Of a stretch of DNA of 64,000 nt, positions 10,436-20,857 are shown in pieces. Within the stretch, counting starts at the first letter, position 1, and each line of letters opens with the position of its first letter. Below the pieces are notes generated by a model that did not search any database, was not told the DNA's origin, and worked only from the letters and a program-made list of their open reading frames with translations. A program made the translations under genes and the position numbers. The stretch comes from Nocardiopsis terrae. Lineage in GTDB: Bacteria; Actinomycetota; Actinomycetes; Streptosporangiales; Streptosporangiaceae. The stretch is from positions 793,917 through 857,916 of the forward strand of contig NZ_BMXJ01000002.1 of assembly GCF_014651695.1 (NCBI RefSeq), written 5' to 3'.

Positions 10436-11239
10436 TCAGGGGGCGTACGGGGCGAAGTCGACGCCGTCGGGGAGCGCCCTGGCCAGGGCGCCACCGAACC
10501 GGTCGTCCCTGAGGTCGAGCTGGGCCGACCCGTAGTCGGCCGTCACGAAGACGTCCCGGACGCCCTCGGGATAGCCCTCCCAGCCCACCAGGTCCGGGTA
10601 CTGCCACTCACCGTGGTGGTTCTCCGGCGGGTCGTCGTGAGGGGCGGCGAACCGGAAGGCGTGGGTCGAGAGGCCGTCCTTGTGGTAGACGATCTTGGGG
10701 TGGGTGCCCTCCCACAGGACGTCCTCGGCGGCCCGGGTGTCGTAGTCGCCGTGGGCGGAGGCGGACACGTACCGGGCCTCGTCGTCGAGCACCCACACGA
10801 CGACGTGTTCCAGGTCGTGCCGGTGGCCGCAGCAACCGGGCAGGACCTGGTCCTTCTCGAAGTAGAGCGCGTACATGTAGGCGCACCACCCGCTGCCGTC
10901 ACAGCTGGCACGGGAATAGGAATTGGTGTTGTCCAGGTCGGACCGGTCCCGGCAGTTTCCGTTCAACGCCCCCGAGGTCTTGAGCCCTCCGGCGACACTT
11001 CCGCCCGGACCGACAGCCGGGGTGGAATAGCAACCGTCCGTGTCGTAGTCGAAGGCGGGCTGCCATTTCGCCTCGGCCTCGGACGAATTCGCAGGAAGAG
11101 CGGGGGGAGGCGCCGCGAAGGCCGGGGTGGCGAGTGCGATCACCAGGCCTAGCGCCCCGAGGAGGGAGACACCACCGCGCAGACCGGACCCCAACAGGGA
11201 ACGACTGGATCCCGAGGACCTATCGGGACTTTGTTCCAT
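10436..11239 (-). CDS. Secreted NPP1/necrosis-inducing (NLP) family protein (267 aa)
   Basis: NLP proteins are secreted, small, metal-binding proteins that in plant-associated microbes damage plant membranes; in actinomycetes their role is mostly unknown. From the ATG at 11239 a signal peptide (hydrophobic segment ~residues 24-42, ending ATPAFAA) precedes the mature domain. AYMYALYFEKD is followed by GHRHDLEHVVVW at residues 138-149: the family heptapeptide is GHRHDWE, here with Leu for Trp. Acidic Asp and Glu and the His pair that bind the metal are kept. Cysteines at CYST, NCRD, SCDG, WCAY and GCCG suggest disulfides. An in-frame upstream ATG at 11302 is a weaker start. Confidence 0.85.
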   Translation of the reverse strand: MEQSPDRSSGSSRSLLGSGLRGGVSLLGALGLVIALATPAFAAPPPALPANSSEAEAKWQPAFDYDTDGCYSTPAVGPGGSVAGGLKTSGALNGNCRDRSDLDNTNSYSRASCDGSGWCAYMYALYFEKDQVLPGCCGHRHDLEHVVVWVLDDEARYVSASAHGDYDTRAAEDVLWEGTHPKIVYHKDGLSTHAFRFAAPHDDPPENHHGEWQYPDLVGWEGYPEGVRDVFVTADYGSAQLDLRDDRFGGALARALPDGVDFAPYAP

Positions 11240-11504
11240 GAAGGGATCCGGGGAACCCGGAACCGATTTCAAACCCCCGGAAGACAATGCACGCACCACC
11301 ATTCGAGCAGCCGGATCGACCCTTTACCACTGGATAAAGTAACCAGCCGACTACAGGCGAGCAAGGAGGGTTCGCTGCATTTTTTTTCGCAGGCCGAAAC
11401 GGGTTTACGGCGGCACGGTCCCCGACCAGGGAAAAGGACCCGGAACGGAGCGGCCGGCCTCGGATGACGACGAAGGAGGGGGCGCGGCCCGGCGGGGCCG
11501 CCGC

Positions 11505-13790
11505 CTACTCCTCGTCGTCCTTCTCCGCCTCTTCGACCCCGGCGTCGCCGTGCATGGGCATCTCGAACCAGACGGCCTTGCCGTCCGGGGTGGGCCGGGA
11601 GCCCCAGCGGCTGGCGAGCTGCTCGACCAGGTACAGACCGCGACCGCCCTCGTCGTCGGCGGCGGCGCTGCGGATCCGGGGCAGGCGCAGGTCGTGGTCG
11701 AAGACCTCCACCCACACGGCGCTGGCCCCCCGGCGGAGTCGGAGCAGGAACTCCTTGTCCCCCGGGTCGTCGCTGGACTCGTCCTCCTCGGCGACCGCCT
11801 CCAGCAGGTCGCTCCAGTCCTCGTCGAACTCGTCGGCCGCACCGCCCGGGTCGAGCGGGGACTCCGAGTCCAGGACACCGCTACCGGTGAACTCCCGGTG
11901 CACCGGGTGCGGGGTGGCGTGGATGACCACGTTGGTGACGATCTCCGAGACCAGCAGGCAGGCCAGTTCGGCCTGGTCGCGGTCGACGCCCCAATCCTTG
12001 AAGGTGTCGGCAGCCAGGTGCCGGGCCGCACCCACCGTGGACGCCTCCGAGGGGAACCAGCCCTCGCGCAGGGCGAGCTCCTCGGAGTGGGTGCGCACGA
12101 CCAGGAGCGCCGTGTCGTCGTCCAGTTCACCCGGAACGCTGTGCACCGCGGCCTCGGCGATCTGTTCCACGTCCTTGTCGGCGACCTCGGCGACCCGTTC
12201 TGTCAGCCGGGCCAGCGCGCGCTCGGGGTCGGCCCTCCCGCCGACAGGTCGCCGGTCCACCATGCCGTCGGTGTACATCACCAGGGTCGCACCCAGGGGC
12301 AGACGCAGGTCGGCCTGGTGGTAGACGATGTCCTCACCGGAGCCGCCCCTGGCGCGCACGCCCAGCATGCGGTCGGTGACCTCCAGGTCGAGGGCGTCAA
12401 CCGACTCCGACGTGATGAGCAGCGGGGAGGCGTGTCCCGCGTTGGCGTAGGACAGCTCCCGGGACCAGGCGTCGTAGACCATGTAGAGGCAGCTGACGCT
12501 GGGGATCCAGACACCGCCGTTCCCGTCGGGGGTGCCGAGCTGGCGTACCCACTCGTCGAGTTCGCGCAGGATGTCCGCGGGCTCCCGGTCGGCCTGGGCG
12601 AAGGCGCGCAGGGCGGCACGCAACTGCCCCATGACGGCGGCGGCGTGCGGGCCCCGCCCCTCGACGTCGCCGATGACGAGGCCGACGCGGCCCGCGGAGA
12701 GCGGGATCGCGTCGTAGAAGTCGCCGCCGACCTGGGTCTGGACGCCGTGCCCGTGGGCCTGGAGCGGGCCGGCGGGCAGGTAGCGGTGGGCCAGGGTCAG
12801 CCCGTCCAGGGGCGGGAAGTGGCTGGGCAGCAGACTGTTCTGGAAGGCGAGCGCGGTACTGCGCTCCTCCTCGAAGAGGCGGGCGTTGTCGATGGCCAGC
12901 GCGACCCTGGAGGCGATGGCGCCGACCAGGTCCCGGTCGAAGCCGCCGTAGGTGCTCTTCTGCCGGGGCGAGAGGCCGGACAGCGCCAGGGTGAGCACAC
13001 CGAGGACCTCGCCCCGGGCCCGCAGCGGGGCGGCGATGGCGGAGGTGACGCCGACCTGCCGGGAGACCCGGTCGGAACGGTCGTTGGGTGAGTTCTCGTA
13101 GAGGTAGTCGCTGCTGACGACGGTCTCCAGGCGGCGCATCGCCTGGGTGACGAAGTGGCGTTCGGGGTAGCGGACCTCGTCGCCGACGTCGAACCAGGTC
13201 CGGGGCGGCGGGGACCAGCCCTCGGCGTGCACGGAGACCTGTCTGACCAGGCGGTCGTGGTCGTAGAGGTCGATGAAGCAGTGGTCGGCGAACTGGGGCA
13301 CCAGGATCCCGGCCACACCCTTGACCGTGGAGTCGAACTCCAGCGAACTGGCCAGGCGACTGCCGATCCGTTCGAGCAGGCCGTACTGTTCCTCGACCCG
13401 GCCGCTGCGCAGGGCCTCGCGGGCGATCAGGGCGATGCCGTCGATCTCGCCCGCGTTGTCGTGCATGGGCACCGCCTGGGCCCGTACGTGGATCCAGGTG
13501 GAGTCGCCCTTGAGCACGGCGAAGGTGCCCTCCCAGGGTTCGCCGCGCAGGACGCGGCGGGCCAGCTGGGAGGCGTGTTCGCGGTCGGACTCGTGGATGC
13601 CGATGTCCAGCAGGGACAGGCCGACGTAGTCGCGTCCGCCGACGAACCCGAAGAGTTCGCGCGCGTACGGGTTCCAGTAGCGAAGGAGGCTGAACCGGTC
13701 GATGACGACGATGGCGATCTGGGCCTGGTCGACGACCTCGGCCTTGGCTAGCGCGCCGCTCTCCCGGAAGGGCTCACCCCACCGTGTCAT
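11505..13790 (-). CDS. PAS-GAF-SpoIIE phosphatase-ATPase signalling protein (761 aa)
   Basis: Multi-domain cytoplasmic regulator of the type that switches anti-anti-sigma factors. Order: PAS (~15-130, IVVIDRFSLLRYWNPYARELFGF), GAF (~150-310), PP2C/SpoIIE phosphatase (~335-570, with VGGDFYDAI, GDVEGRGPHAAAVMG and ELDDDTALLVV supplying metal-binding Asp residues), then an RsbW-like histidine-kinase-type ATPase (~590-750, N-box LVSEIVTNVVIHA and GGRGLYLVEQLA). The ATPase is split by an acidic insertion of about 45 residues (roughly GVLDSESPLD to DDPGDKE) between the N-box and the rest of the fold. Partners (anti-anti-sigma factor, sigma factor) are not in the window. Confidence 0.9.
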   Translation of the reverse strand: MTRWGEPFRESGALAKAEVVDQAQIAIVVIDRFSLLRYWNPYARELFGFVGGRDYVGLSLLDIGIHESDREHASQLARRVLRGEPWEGTFAVLKGDSTWIHVRAQAVPMHDNAGEIDGIALIAREALRSGRVEEQYGLLERIGSRLASSLEFDSTVKGVAGILVPQFADHCFIDLYDHDRLVRQVSVHAEGWSPPPRTWFDVGDEVRYPERHFVTQAMRRLETVVSSDYLYENSPNDRSDRVSRQVGVTSAIAAPLRARGEVLGVLTLALSGLSPRQKSTYGGFDRDLVGAIASRVALAIDNARLFEEERSTALAFQNSLLPSHFPPLDGLTLAHRYLPAGPLQAHGHGVQTQVGGDFYDAIPLSAGRVGLVIGDVEGRGPHAAAVMGQLRAALRAFAQADREPADILRELDEWVRQLGTPDGNGGVWIPSVSCLYMVYDAWSRELSYANAGHASPLLITSESVDALDLEVTDRMLGVRARGGSGEDIVYHQADLRLPLGATLVMYTDGMVDRRPVGGRADPERALARLTERVAEVADKDVEQIAEAAVHSVPGELDDDTALLVVRTHSEELALREGWFPSEASTVGAARHLAADTFKDWGVDRDQAELACLLVSEIVTNVVIHATPHPVHREFTGSGVLDSESPLDPGGAADEFDEDWSDLLEAVAEEDESSDDPGDKEFLLRLRRGASAVWVEVFDHDLRLPRIRSAAADDEGGRGLYLVEQLASRWGSRPTPDGKAVWFEMPMHGDAGVEEAEKDDEE

Positions 13791-13942
13791 CTAGCCGCCA
13801 CCTCGCCGTCATGAGCTGCGCACATGCCCGCTCCGGGTACTCCGAACGACCGCACCTTGGGGCGAGCGTAGCAACACCGCCAATGTTCCCGCAGCGCAAT
13901 GAGACAATCCCGATGAGCAACCAATCAACGTGTACGGACGTT

Positions 13943-14641
13943 TCACGGCTTGGCGACGAAGATGTGCCCCGCGACGTCGGCGGGGATCTCGGTGTCCTCA
14001 CCTTCGCCGATGACGCGCACTCCGTCGTCCGAAGCTCGCAGTACGACTTCCTGCCCCGGTTGTACCCCGGATTTGCGCAAGGTGAGCATGATGTCGGCGT
14101 CCGGCTGGAGTTGTTCACTGATGCGGCGCACGGTGACGGTGCTCTCCGTCTTCGAGACCGCGTCGATCATCGGCACGATGGAGTCGTCGGTGAACGGCTC
14201 GGGTGCGTAACCCTCCAGGCCGAGCTCCTCCAGACCGGGGATCGGGTTGCCGTGCGGGCACACCGACGGGGCGTTGAGCAGCGTGACCAGACGCTCCTCC
14301 ACGGCCTCCGAGATGACGTGCTCCCAGCGGCAGGCCTCGATGTGGACGTCCTCCCAGGGCAGCCCGATGACGTCGACGAGCAGGCGCTCGGCGAGCCGGT
14401 GCTTGCGCATGACGTGGGTGGCCAGCCTGCGTCCCTCGGCGGTCATCACCAGGTGTCGGTCGTTCTCGACCCGCAGCAGGCCGTCACGCTCCATCCGGGC
14501 GACGGTCTGGCTCACCGTGGGGCCGCTCTGGTGCAGGCGTTCGGCGATGCGGGCCCGAAGCGGGACGATGCCCTCCTCTTCGAGCTCGAAGACCGTACGG
14601 AGGTACATCTCCGTGGTGTCGATCAGCCCGTGTGCGGTCAA
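13943..14641 (-). CDS. ideR: DtxR/IdeR metal-dependent repressor (232 aa)
   Basis: Iron-sensing transcriptional repressor. The TTG at 14641 preceded by AGGGGAG gives the family length and start (TAHGLIDTTEMYLRT); the longer open frame upstream has no similarity. Helix-turn-helix: RARIAERLHQSGPTVSQTV. Metal ligands are all present with a +2 offset to DtxR: M12, H81, E85, H100, C104, E107, H108 (DtxR M10, H79, E83, H98, C102, E105, H106). Cys at 104 favours the Fe-type DtxR/IdeR over MntR. A C-terminal SH3-like domain (~150-225) is present. The target box is expected upstream of iron-uptake genes, none of which lie here. Confidence 0.93.
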   Translation of the reverse strand: MTAHGLIDTTEMYLRTVFELEEEGIVPLRARIAERLHQSGPTVSQTVARMERDGLLRVENDRHLVMTAEGRRLATHVMRKHRLAERLLVDVIGLPWEDVHIEACRWEHVISEAVEERLVTLLNAPSVCPHGNPIPGLEELGLEGYAPEPFTDDSIVPMIDAVSKTESTVTVRRISEQLQPDADIMLTLRKSGVQPGQEVVLRASDDGVRVIGEGEDTEIPADVAGHIFVAKP

Positions 14642-15065
14642 GACTCCCCTCCCAAGGCTCTGCGCCCGGCGCGCGGTCACGGCGGGCACGGCAGGTCTCT
14701 CACAACACAGGCCGGGACCACGTGATTCCCTGGGGCCGAGTGGGGACCGGGGCGTCCGCAGGACCGCGGGAGCGACCACCGATACGCCAAGCATATCGCG
14801 GTGCGACGGGCCTGGTTTTCGACGCCGTCTCACAATGCGGACACACTCGGCCCGGGCGACCCCGGCCGGGCAAGGGTCCGAGGTCACAGGCGTGCAGGGT
14901 ATCTGGTTGAAACGTGAATTATCCAAAAGACCCTTGCGGATCTCCCCCGCAGGCCCCATCATCCCTCGGACCCGCCCGAGACGCGACCAACGTCACCCCC
15001 GGCCGACCGGTCCCCGCGCCGCTGACCGACCGGACACGGCCGGCCGTGGTTCCCCGGACCGCGCC
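14642..15065. other. Gene-free 424-base region upstream of ideR
   Basis: Lies between pdxH and ideR, both leftward. On the minus strand a TATGCT hexamer (14791-14796) and a GATAAT hexamer near 14917-14922 are possible -10 boxes for ideR. The stretch around 14905-14930 is unusually AT-rich for this genome. No ORF with family similarity was found on either strand. Confidence 0.4.
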
Positions 15066-15728
15066 TCAGGGCGCCAGGCGCTCGATCTCCCAGCCGCCGT
15101 CCTCGACCAGCAGGTAGCGGAAGCGGTCGTGCATGCGGTCCTCACCGCCCTGCCAGAACTCCACCTCCGAGGGGAAGAGCCGGAAACCGCCCCAGTAGGC
15201 GGGCCTGGGGATGGATTCGTCCGCGGCCCACACCGAATCGAACTCGTGGAAGAGGCGGTCCAGTTCGGCCCGGTCCGCGACCGGTCGGGACTGGCGTTCG
15301 CTCGCCCAGGCCCCCAGCTGGGAGCCGCGCGGGCGGGAGGCGAAGTAGAGGTCGTTCTCCTCGTCGCCGAGCCGCTCCACCCGGCCCGCGAACAGGACCT
15401 GACGGCGGATCGCGTGCCAGGGGAAAACCACGCACGTGCGGGGGTCGGCGTCCAGCGCCCGGGCCTTGCGCGAGGTGTAGTTGGTGAAGAAGCGCAGCCC
15501 CGAACTGTCGTAGCCCTTCATCAGCACCGTGCGCGAGCGCGGCATCCCGGAGGGCTCCACCGAGGACAGCACCATCGCGTTGGGTTCGGCGAGACCCGAT
15601 TCACAGGCCTCGTCGAACCACAGGTGGAACTGCGTCATCGGCAGGTCGGCGAGACCGGAACGGCGCAGAGGTTCACCCATGTACGGTTTCCGCAGTTCGG
15701 CAGGGTTCTGGTGATCCACACGACGCAT
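15066..15728 (-). CDS. pdxH: Pyridoxamine 5'-phosphate oxidase (220 aa)
   Basis: FMN-dependent oxidase converting pyridoxine/pyridoxamine 5'-phosphate to pyridoxal 5'-phosphate, the cofactor needed by SerC in this window. Family strings: YMGEPL, WFDEACESGLAEPNAM, SRTVLMKGYDSSGLRFFTNY, the conserved ASRPRGSQLGAWASERQS block, PAYWGGFRLFPSEVEFWQG and the C-terminal DRMHDRFRY..W.IERLAP. The ATG at 15728 gives the normal length. Its start lies 13 bases behind the stop of the large receptor-like gene on the same strand, so the two are probably co-transcribed. Confidence 0.94.
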   Translation of the reverse strand: MRRVDHQNPAELRKPYMGEPLRRSGLADLPMTQFHLWFDEACESGLAEPNAMVLSSVEPSGMPRSRTVLMKGYDSSGLRFFTNYTSRKARALDADPRTCVVFPWHAIRRQVLFAGRVERLGDEENDLYFASRPRGSQLGAWASERQSRPVADRAELDRLFHEFDSVWAADESIPRPAYWGGFRLFPSEVEFWQGGEDRMHDRFRYLLVEDGGWEIERLAP

Positions 15729-15741
15729 ACTCTCACGCCGG

Positions 15742-18700
15742 TCATCGCGCACCTTCGGGGAGCACGGGCAGACACTGGGCACCAGGTTCGGCGGTGTCGG
15801 CGTTGCGCATCCCGCACCGCTGGACGACGTGCTGGCGCTGCCGCTCACCGGTCTCGGGGTTGCGCACCGCCGGGCCGACCAGCACCAGCTGCACCATCCG
15901 GCCGTCGAACCAGTTGCCGTCGTTGTCGGCGTCGAACTCGATGTAACCGGAGACCCCGGTGAGGTTGCCGGTGCCCTTGACCGCGCCGTGCAGCAGGTCG
16001 CGCTGTTCCTCGTACTGTTCCCGGGTCCGCAGGTACGGGTGCCGGTCCAGCCCGATCCACCGCAGCGGGCTCTTCGCCGACAGCTCCTCCCGGGTCAGAC
16101 CGGTGACCGGAAGCGCCTCGGAGACCACGAGGAGGGCGTCGCTGGCCACGGCGGCGTGCGCGATCGACGGCAGGTCCGCCTTGGGCGCCAGGACCACCTC
16201 CCCGTCCTCGTCCTCCTTCTCGTACAGGTCACCCACCAGGGTGTCGATGTCCTCGTAGAACCCCTGGTCGCTGCCGCCCGCGTCGTTCCCCGGGCCGCCC
16301 CAGGGGCCGCTGGGCGCCAACGGCGTGTAGAACACCGAGTGGTGGTCGGCGTTGCTGCCGATGAGCCCCTCCTCGTCGGAGACGAACTTGGAGATGTCGT
16401 CACCGCCGAGGATGGTCATGTGCCCGTCGACGCAGTCCTGGCCGCCGGTCCGGATGAACCTGCGGTAGAAGCCGGTGAAGTCGTCGGAGCGGCCCGCGTA
16501 GTAGAGCAGGTCCGGCGGGTCGTCGTCGGTGCACAGGCGTTCCAGCTGCTCCGCGTAGGTGGTGTCGGTCTCCGGGTCGCCGGTCTGGTAGAGCAGGACG
16601 CCCTCGCCGTCGTACTCGTCGCCGTCGAGCCCCTCCGCGCCCTCCCACACGGTGCCGCCGCCCTCCCGGAAGGCCGCGATGAACTCCCTCGCCAGGTGCG
16701 GACCGTACTGTTCGTGCTTGCCGCCCTCGGCGTCGGTCTGGGCGCTGGCGATGGCCACGGCGGTCCGGTGCGGTTCGAGCCCGCGCTCCACCCCGTCGGT
16801 CCCGCTCCAGGGCACCCCCTGTCTGGCCCAGTGGGCGGCCTGCTCCGCGACACGTGTGTTGGCCGGGGCGATCGGGAAGTAGAACTCGCTGTGCTCCCGC
16901 GCGCCGTACTGGGCGACGTCGTCGAAGGTGGCGGTGGTCCCCACCATGGGGATCGAGGCCTCGCCCACCTTCCGGATGGCGCGGCTGTTGGGGACGACGC
17001 TGTGGCCGAACCCGACGGCGGCGATCGGGCGGTCCATGCCCAGCCCCTCGTCCTCGGCACGGTCCACGATCTCCTGGGCGGTCACCAGGGAGTGCTCCCA
17101 GTCCCGCCCCGCGTTGCCGATGAGGAGTTTGATCCGGGGGTACCTCGCCTCCTTGATCCGGTTGTGCTCGCGCTGCTGGTACGCGAGCCCCAGGAGTTCG
17201 CCCTGACCGCCCGCGAGGGTGGGGTCGGCGGGGTCGGCGACATTCAGTTCGGCGATGTGGGCGATGGTGACGTAGGGGTCCCCGCTGGCGCTCACCGCCT
17301 CGTTCTGTTCGCGGATGAGCTCGGTGACCTCCTCCAGCCGGTCGTGGAACACGAAGTCGCCGAAGGTGACGCCGACGCACTGCCTGCCCACGCGCGTGAT
17401 GCCGTCGGGCTGGCTGACCCCGTCCTGGACACAGGGGTTGCGCGCCTGCGCCACCGTGGGCAGGAAGACCACTCCGAACAGGAGCAGGACGGCGGTGGTG
17501 CCCGCGACCCCGGCGGTCCACACCCCGGCGAGGGTCGGTCCGTTCAGCACCCACTCGGGGGTCCCCCGCCGGGTGTGCCACCGGCCGCCCCCTGGCAGCG
17601 GCCCGACGCGCTGGGTGATGACTCGTTCGGCACCGAGAACCCCGGCCAGGTAACGGCGCTGGGTCCACTCCCGGATCAGCGAGGACGCCTTCTCCTTCTC
17701 ACTCTCATCAACGTCTTTCCTTTCCTTGTTCCCGGTGCTGGTGAACTCGGGCAGGGTTCTACCGGGGATGGCGCCGACGGCGCCACCCACCAGCGGGGGG
17801 AGTTCGGAGTCGCGTACCTGGACCAGAAGCAGGGGGTCGGGGAAGGCCCTGCGCAGGCGCTCCGACTCGATCAGCCAGACCAGGTAGCGGCCGACCCGGT
17901 CCAGACGCCGCTGGTCGTAGACGAGCACCGGCCGTGCCCCGGTCCGGCGGCGGAGGCCGCGGCGGCCCGCTCCGTAGGCCCGGTGAAGGTCGTCCAACAG
18001 GGCGTTGACCGCGATCTGGTGGGTGCCGGGCGGACCACCCGGCTTGTCGATCCGCCCCTTGTCCTGCTTGGGGTTGTTGAGCTGGTTGAGGAGGTGGACG
18101 CCGCGTGCGCGATGGCGGCGTGTGTAGCCCTGGTCGGTGCTGTTATCGGAGCCGTCCTGACCCTTCTGGCCCAGGAGGTAGCGGTGGTGGTTCAGCCACA
18201 GGTAGGGGCGCCAGGGCCGGAAGAAGAAGAACACGGTGAGCAGGTAGACGGTGACCAGCAGCGCGCCGACCAGGACCGAGACCAGCTCGTTGACCTGCTG
18301 GGCGGCCAGTCCCACGAACGCGAAGGGGGCCGCCGTGACCACCAGGGAGACGACGAAGGCCAGCGGGGTGAGGATCTTCTCGTCGAGAGATCCGAAGGTG
18401 GCTTTTCCCGAGGCCCGGGTGACCATGCGGGAGGTCCTGGCCGCGCTGCTGGCGAGGTTGCGCCAGTAGACCACGAAGCGGCTGCGGGCCAGTTCCCAGC
18501 GGCTGGGCGCCACCACGGACTCCGGCTCGTCGGCGGCCCGTACCACGCGCTCCACGAGGTCGTCCCTGCGCTTGCGCGCGCTCTCCAGACGGACCTGGCG
18601 CAGCGCGTTGATCACCTCCACCTGGGCGTTGCTGGTGTTCAGGATGGTGTCGTGATCGAGATCGATCTCGGGGAGCTCGCTCCGGATTTTCTTGAGGTCG

Positions 18701-19389
18701 CAGCGCCGGAGCCACAGCAGGGAGCGAACCCGGGAGAACCGGGGCGGGGGCGGGGGCTTGCGTCCGCGCGGCGGCCCGGGAGGCTCGTCCATCCACGCGA
18801 ACCCGCCGTCCACCAGCCGTTCCAGGAGGTCGTACAGCTCCTTGGTGGTGACGTCGGTGTCCACGTCCTCGGCGGCCCGCGCGGTGTCCCGGTCCCTCTC
18901 CGGGCGGGGCGGTCGCGGGGGCGGTGGGGCCGTGGTGTCCATGGCTCGGGCCCACCAGGGCCAACGCCGCCCCCTGCCAGCAGAGGGGGCATCACGGCGT
19001 CGGGGTTCGCCGATGTGCCGGGGCCCCTGGCCGTCACGGAGCTCACGGGCGCCGGAGGGATCATGGGCGGTCTGGGCGGCGTCTTCGGGGAGCCCTTCCG
19101 GCAGCAGCCACACGGGGCCGACGGCGCTCGCGCGCACCAGCATGCGCTGGACGGCGGCTCGGTCGGCGGGGCGTTCGGCGACCACGTCCAGGACGGGCGG
19201 TGGTTCGGCGATGTCACCGCGCTGGAGCTCGCCCTTCTCGGCGGGACGCCGCCGGGCCACCCTGCGCTCCATCCTCCGGAGCCTGGTGTGACTGGCCCGC
19301 GAGGGGCGTCGTCGCAGGGCCTCGAAGACCCGGATGAAGGTGGGTCTGTCCGGCTGCTCCTTCTGGGTGCCGGGTGTCTGGTCGGACAC
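15742..19389 (-). CDS. Membrane receptor-like protein with extracytoplasmic type 1 periplasmic-binding domain (1215 aa)
   Basis: Start GTG at 19389 follows GGAGGG; ATG at 18942 is an alternative. Order seen: a basic, Pro-rich N-terminal cytoplasmic part (~1-335); two adjacent membrane helices (~340-362 and ~370-392); a cytoplasmic stretch (~400-615) with HQIAVNALLDDLHRAYG and ARPVLVYDQRRLDRVGRYL, patterns seen in STAND-type ATPase modules but with no visible P-loop; a third helix (~618-645); then ~550 extracytoplasmic residues resembling a Leu/Ile/Val-binding-type receptor (AAVGFGHSVVPNSRAI, SIPMVGTTATFDD, YYAGRSDDFTGFYRRF). A soluble transporter receptor would be ~400 residues and accompanied by permease genes; none are present. 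More likely a ligand sensor than an uptake protein. Ligand and output are unknown. Confidence 0.75.
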   Translation of the reverse strand: MSDQTPGTQKEQPDRPTFIRVFEALRRRPSRASHTRLRRMERRVARRRPAEKGELQRGDIAEPPPVLDVVAERPADRAAVQRMLVRASAVGPVWLLPEGLPEDAAQTAHDPSGARELRDGQGPRHIGEPRRRDAPSAGRGRRWPWWARAMDTTAPPPPRPPRPERDRDTARAAEDVDTDVTTKELYDLLERLVDGGFAWMDEPPGPPRGRKPPPPPRFSRVRSLLWLRRCDLKKIRSELPEIDLDHDTILNTSNAQVEVINALRQVRLESARKRRDDLVERVVRAADEPESVVAPSRWELARSRFVVYWRNLASSAARTSRMVTRASGKATFGSLDEKILTPLAFVVSLVVTAAPFAFVGLAAQQVNELVSVLVGALLVTVYLLTVFFFFRPWRPYLWLNHHRYLLGQKGQDGSDNSTDQGYTRRHRARGVHLLNQLNNPKQDKGRIDKPGGPPGTHQIAVNALLDDLHRAYGAGRRGLRRRTGARPVLVYDQRRLDRVGRYLVWLIESERLRRAFPDPLLLVQVRDSELPPLVGGAVGAIPGRTLPEFTSTGNKERKDVDESEKEKASSLIREWTQRRYLAGVLGAERVITQRVGPLPGGGRWHTRRGTPEWVLNGPTLAGVWTAGVAGTTAVLLLFGVVFLPTVAQARNPCVQDGVSQPDGITRVGRQCVGVTFGDFVFHDRLEEVTELIREQNEAVSASGDPYVTIAHIAELNVADPADPTLAGGQGELLGLAYQQREHNRIKEARYPRIKLLIGNAGRDWEHSLVTAQEIVDRAEDEGLGMDRPIAAVGFGHSVVPNSRAIRKVGEASIPMVGTTATFDDVAQYGAREHSEFYFPIAPANTRVAEQAAHWARQGVPWSGTDGVERGLEPHRTAVAIASAQTDAEGGKHEQYGPHLAREFIAAFREGGGTVWEGAEGLDGDEYDGEGVLLYQTGDPETDTTYAEQLERLCTDDDPPDLLYYAGRSDDFTGFYRRFIRTGGQDCVDGHMTILGGDDISKFVSDEEGLIGSNADHHSVFYTPLAPSGPWGGPGNDAGGSDQGFYEDIDTLVGDLYEKEDEDGEVVLAPKADLPSIAHAAVASDALLVVSEALPVTGLTREELSAKSPLRWIGLDRHPYLRTREQYEEQRDLLHGAVKGTGNLTGVSGYIEFDADNDGNWFDGRMVQLVLVGPAVRNPETGERQRQHVVQRCGMRNADTAEPGAQCLPVLPEGAR

Positions 19390-19446
19390 TCGAAAGATCC
19401 CTCCGCGGTCGTGTCGTACTCGTCCCCCCGACAGCCGCCCCATTAG

Positions 19447-20733
<1,287 letters not shown>

Positions 20734-20783
20734 GACGGGCTCCCGCAGGACCGTCCCGAACCGGTCCGCCGACGTTGGAGAAT

Positions 20784-20820
20784 GGAGGCCGACCCGCCGC
20801 ACGCGGGTCGGCCTCCTTTT
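20784..20820 (+). terminator. Intrinsic terminator of serC
   Basis: Perfect 14-bp stem (20784-20797 with 20803-20816), 5-base loop, then TTTT. This is the clearest factor-independent terminator in the window. Confidence 0.93.
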
Positions 20821-20857
20821 CGCACTCACGCTCATCGCTTGTCAGGACGGTTCCACT

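Noticed and set aside
15829..19446. A 1205-codon frame on the plus strand covering the receptor-like gene
   Set aside because: It is the antisense of the real gene: its translation is low-complexity (Gly/Val/Gln/Arg), has no family motifs, and the minus strand has domain-level similarity.
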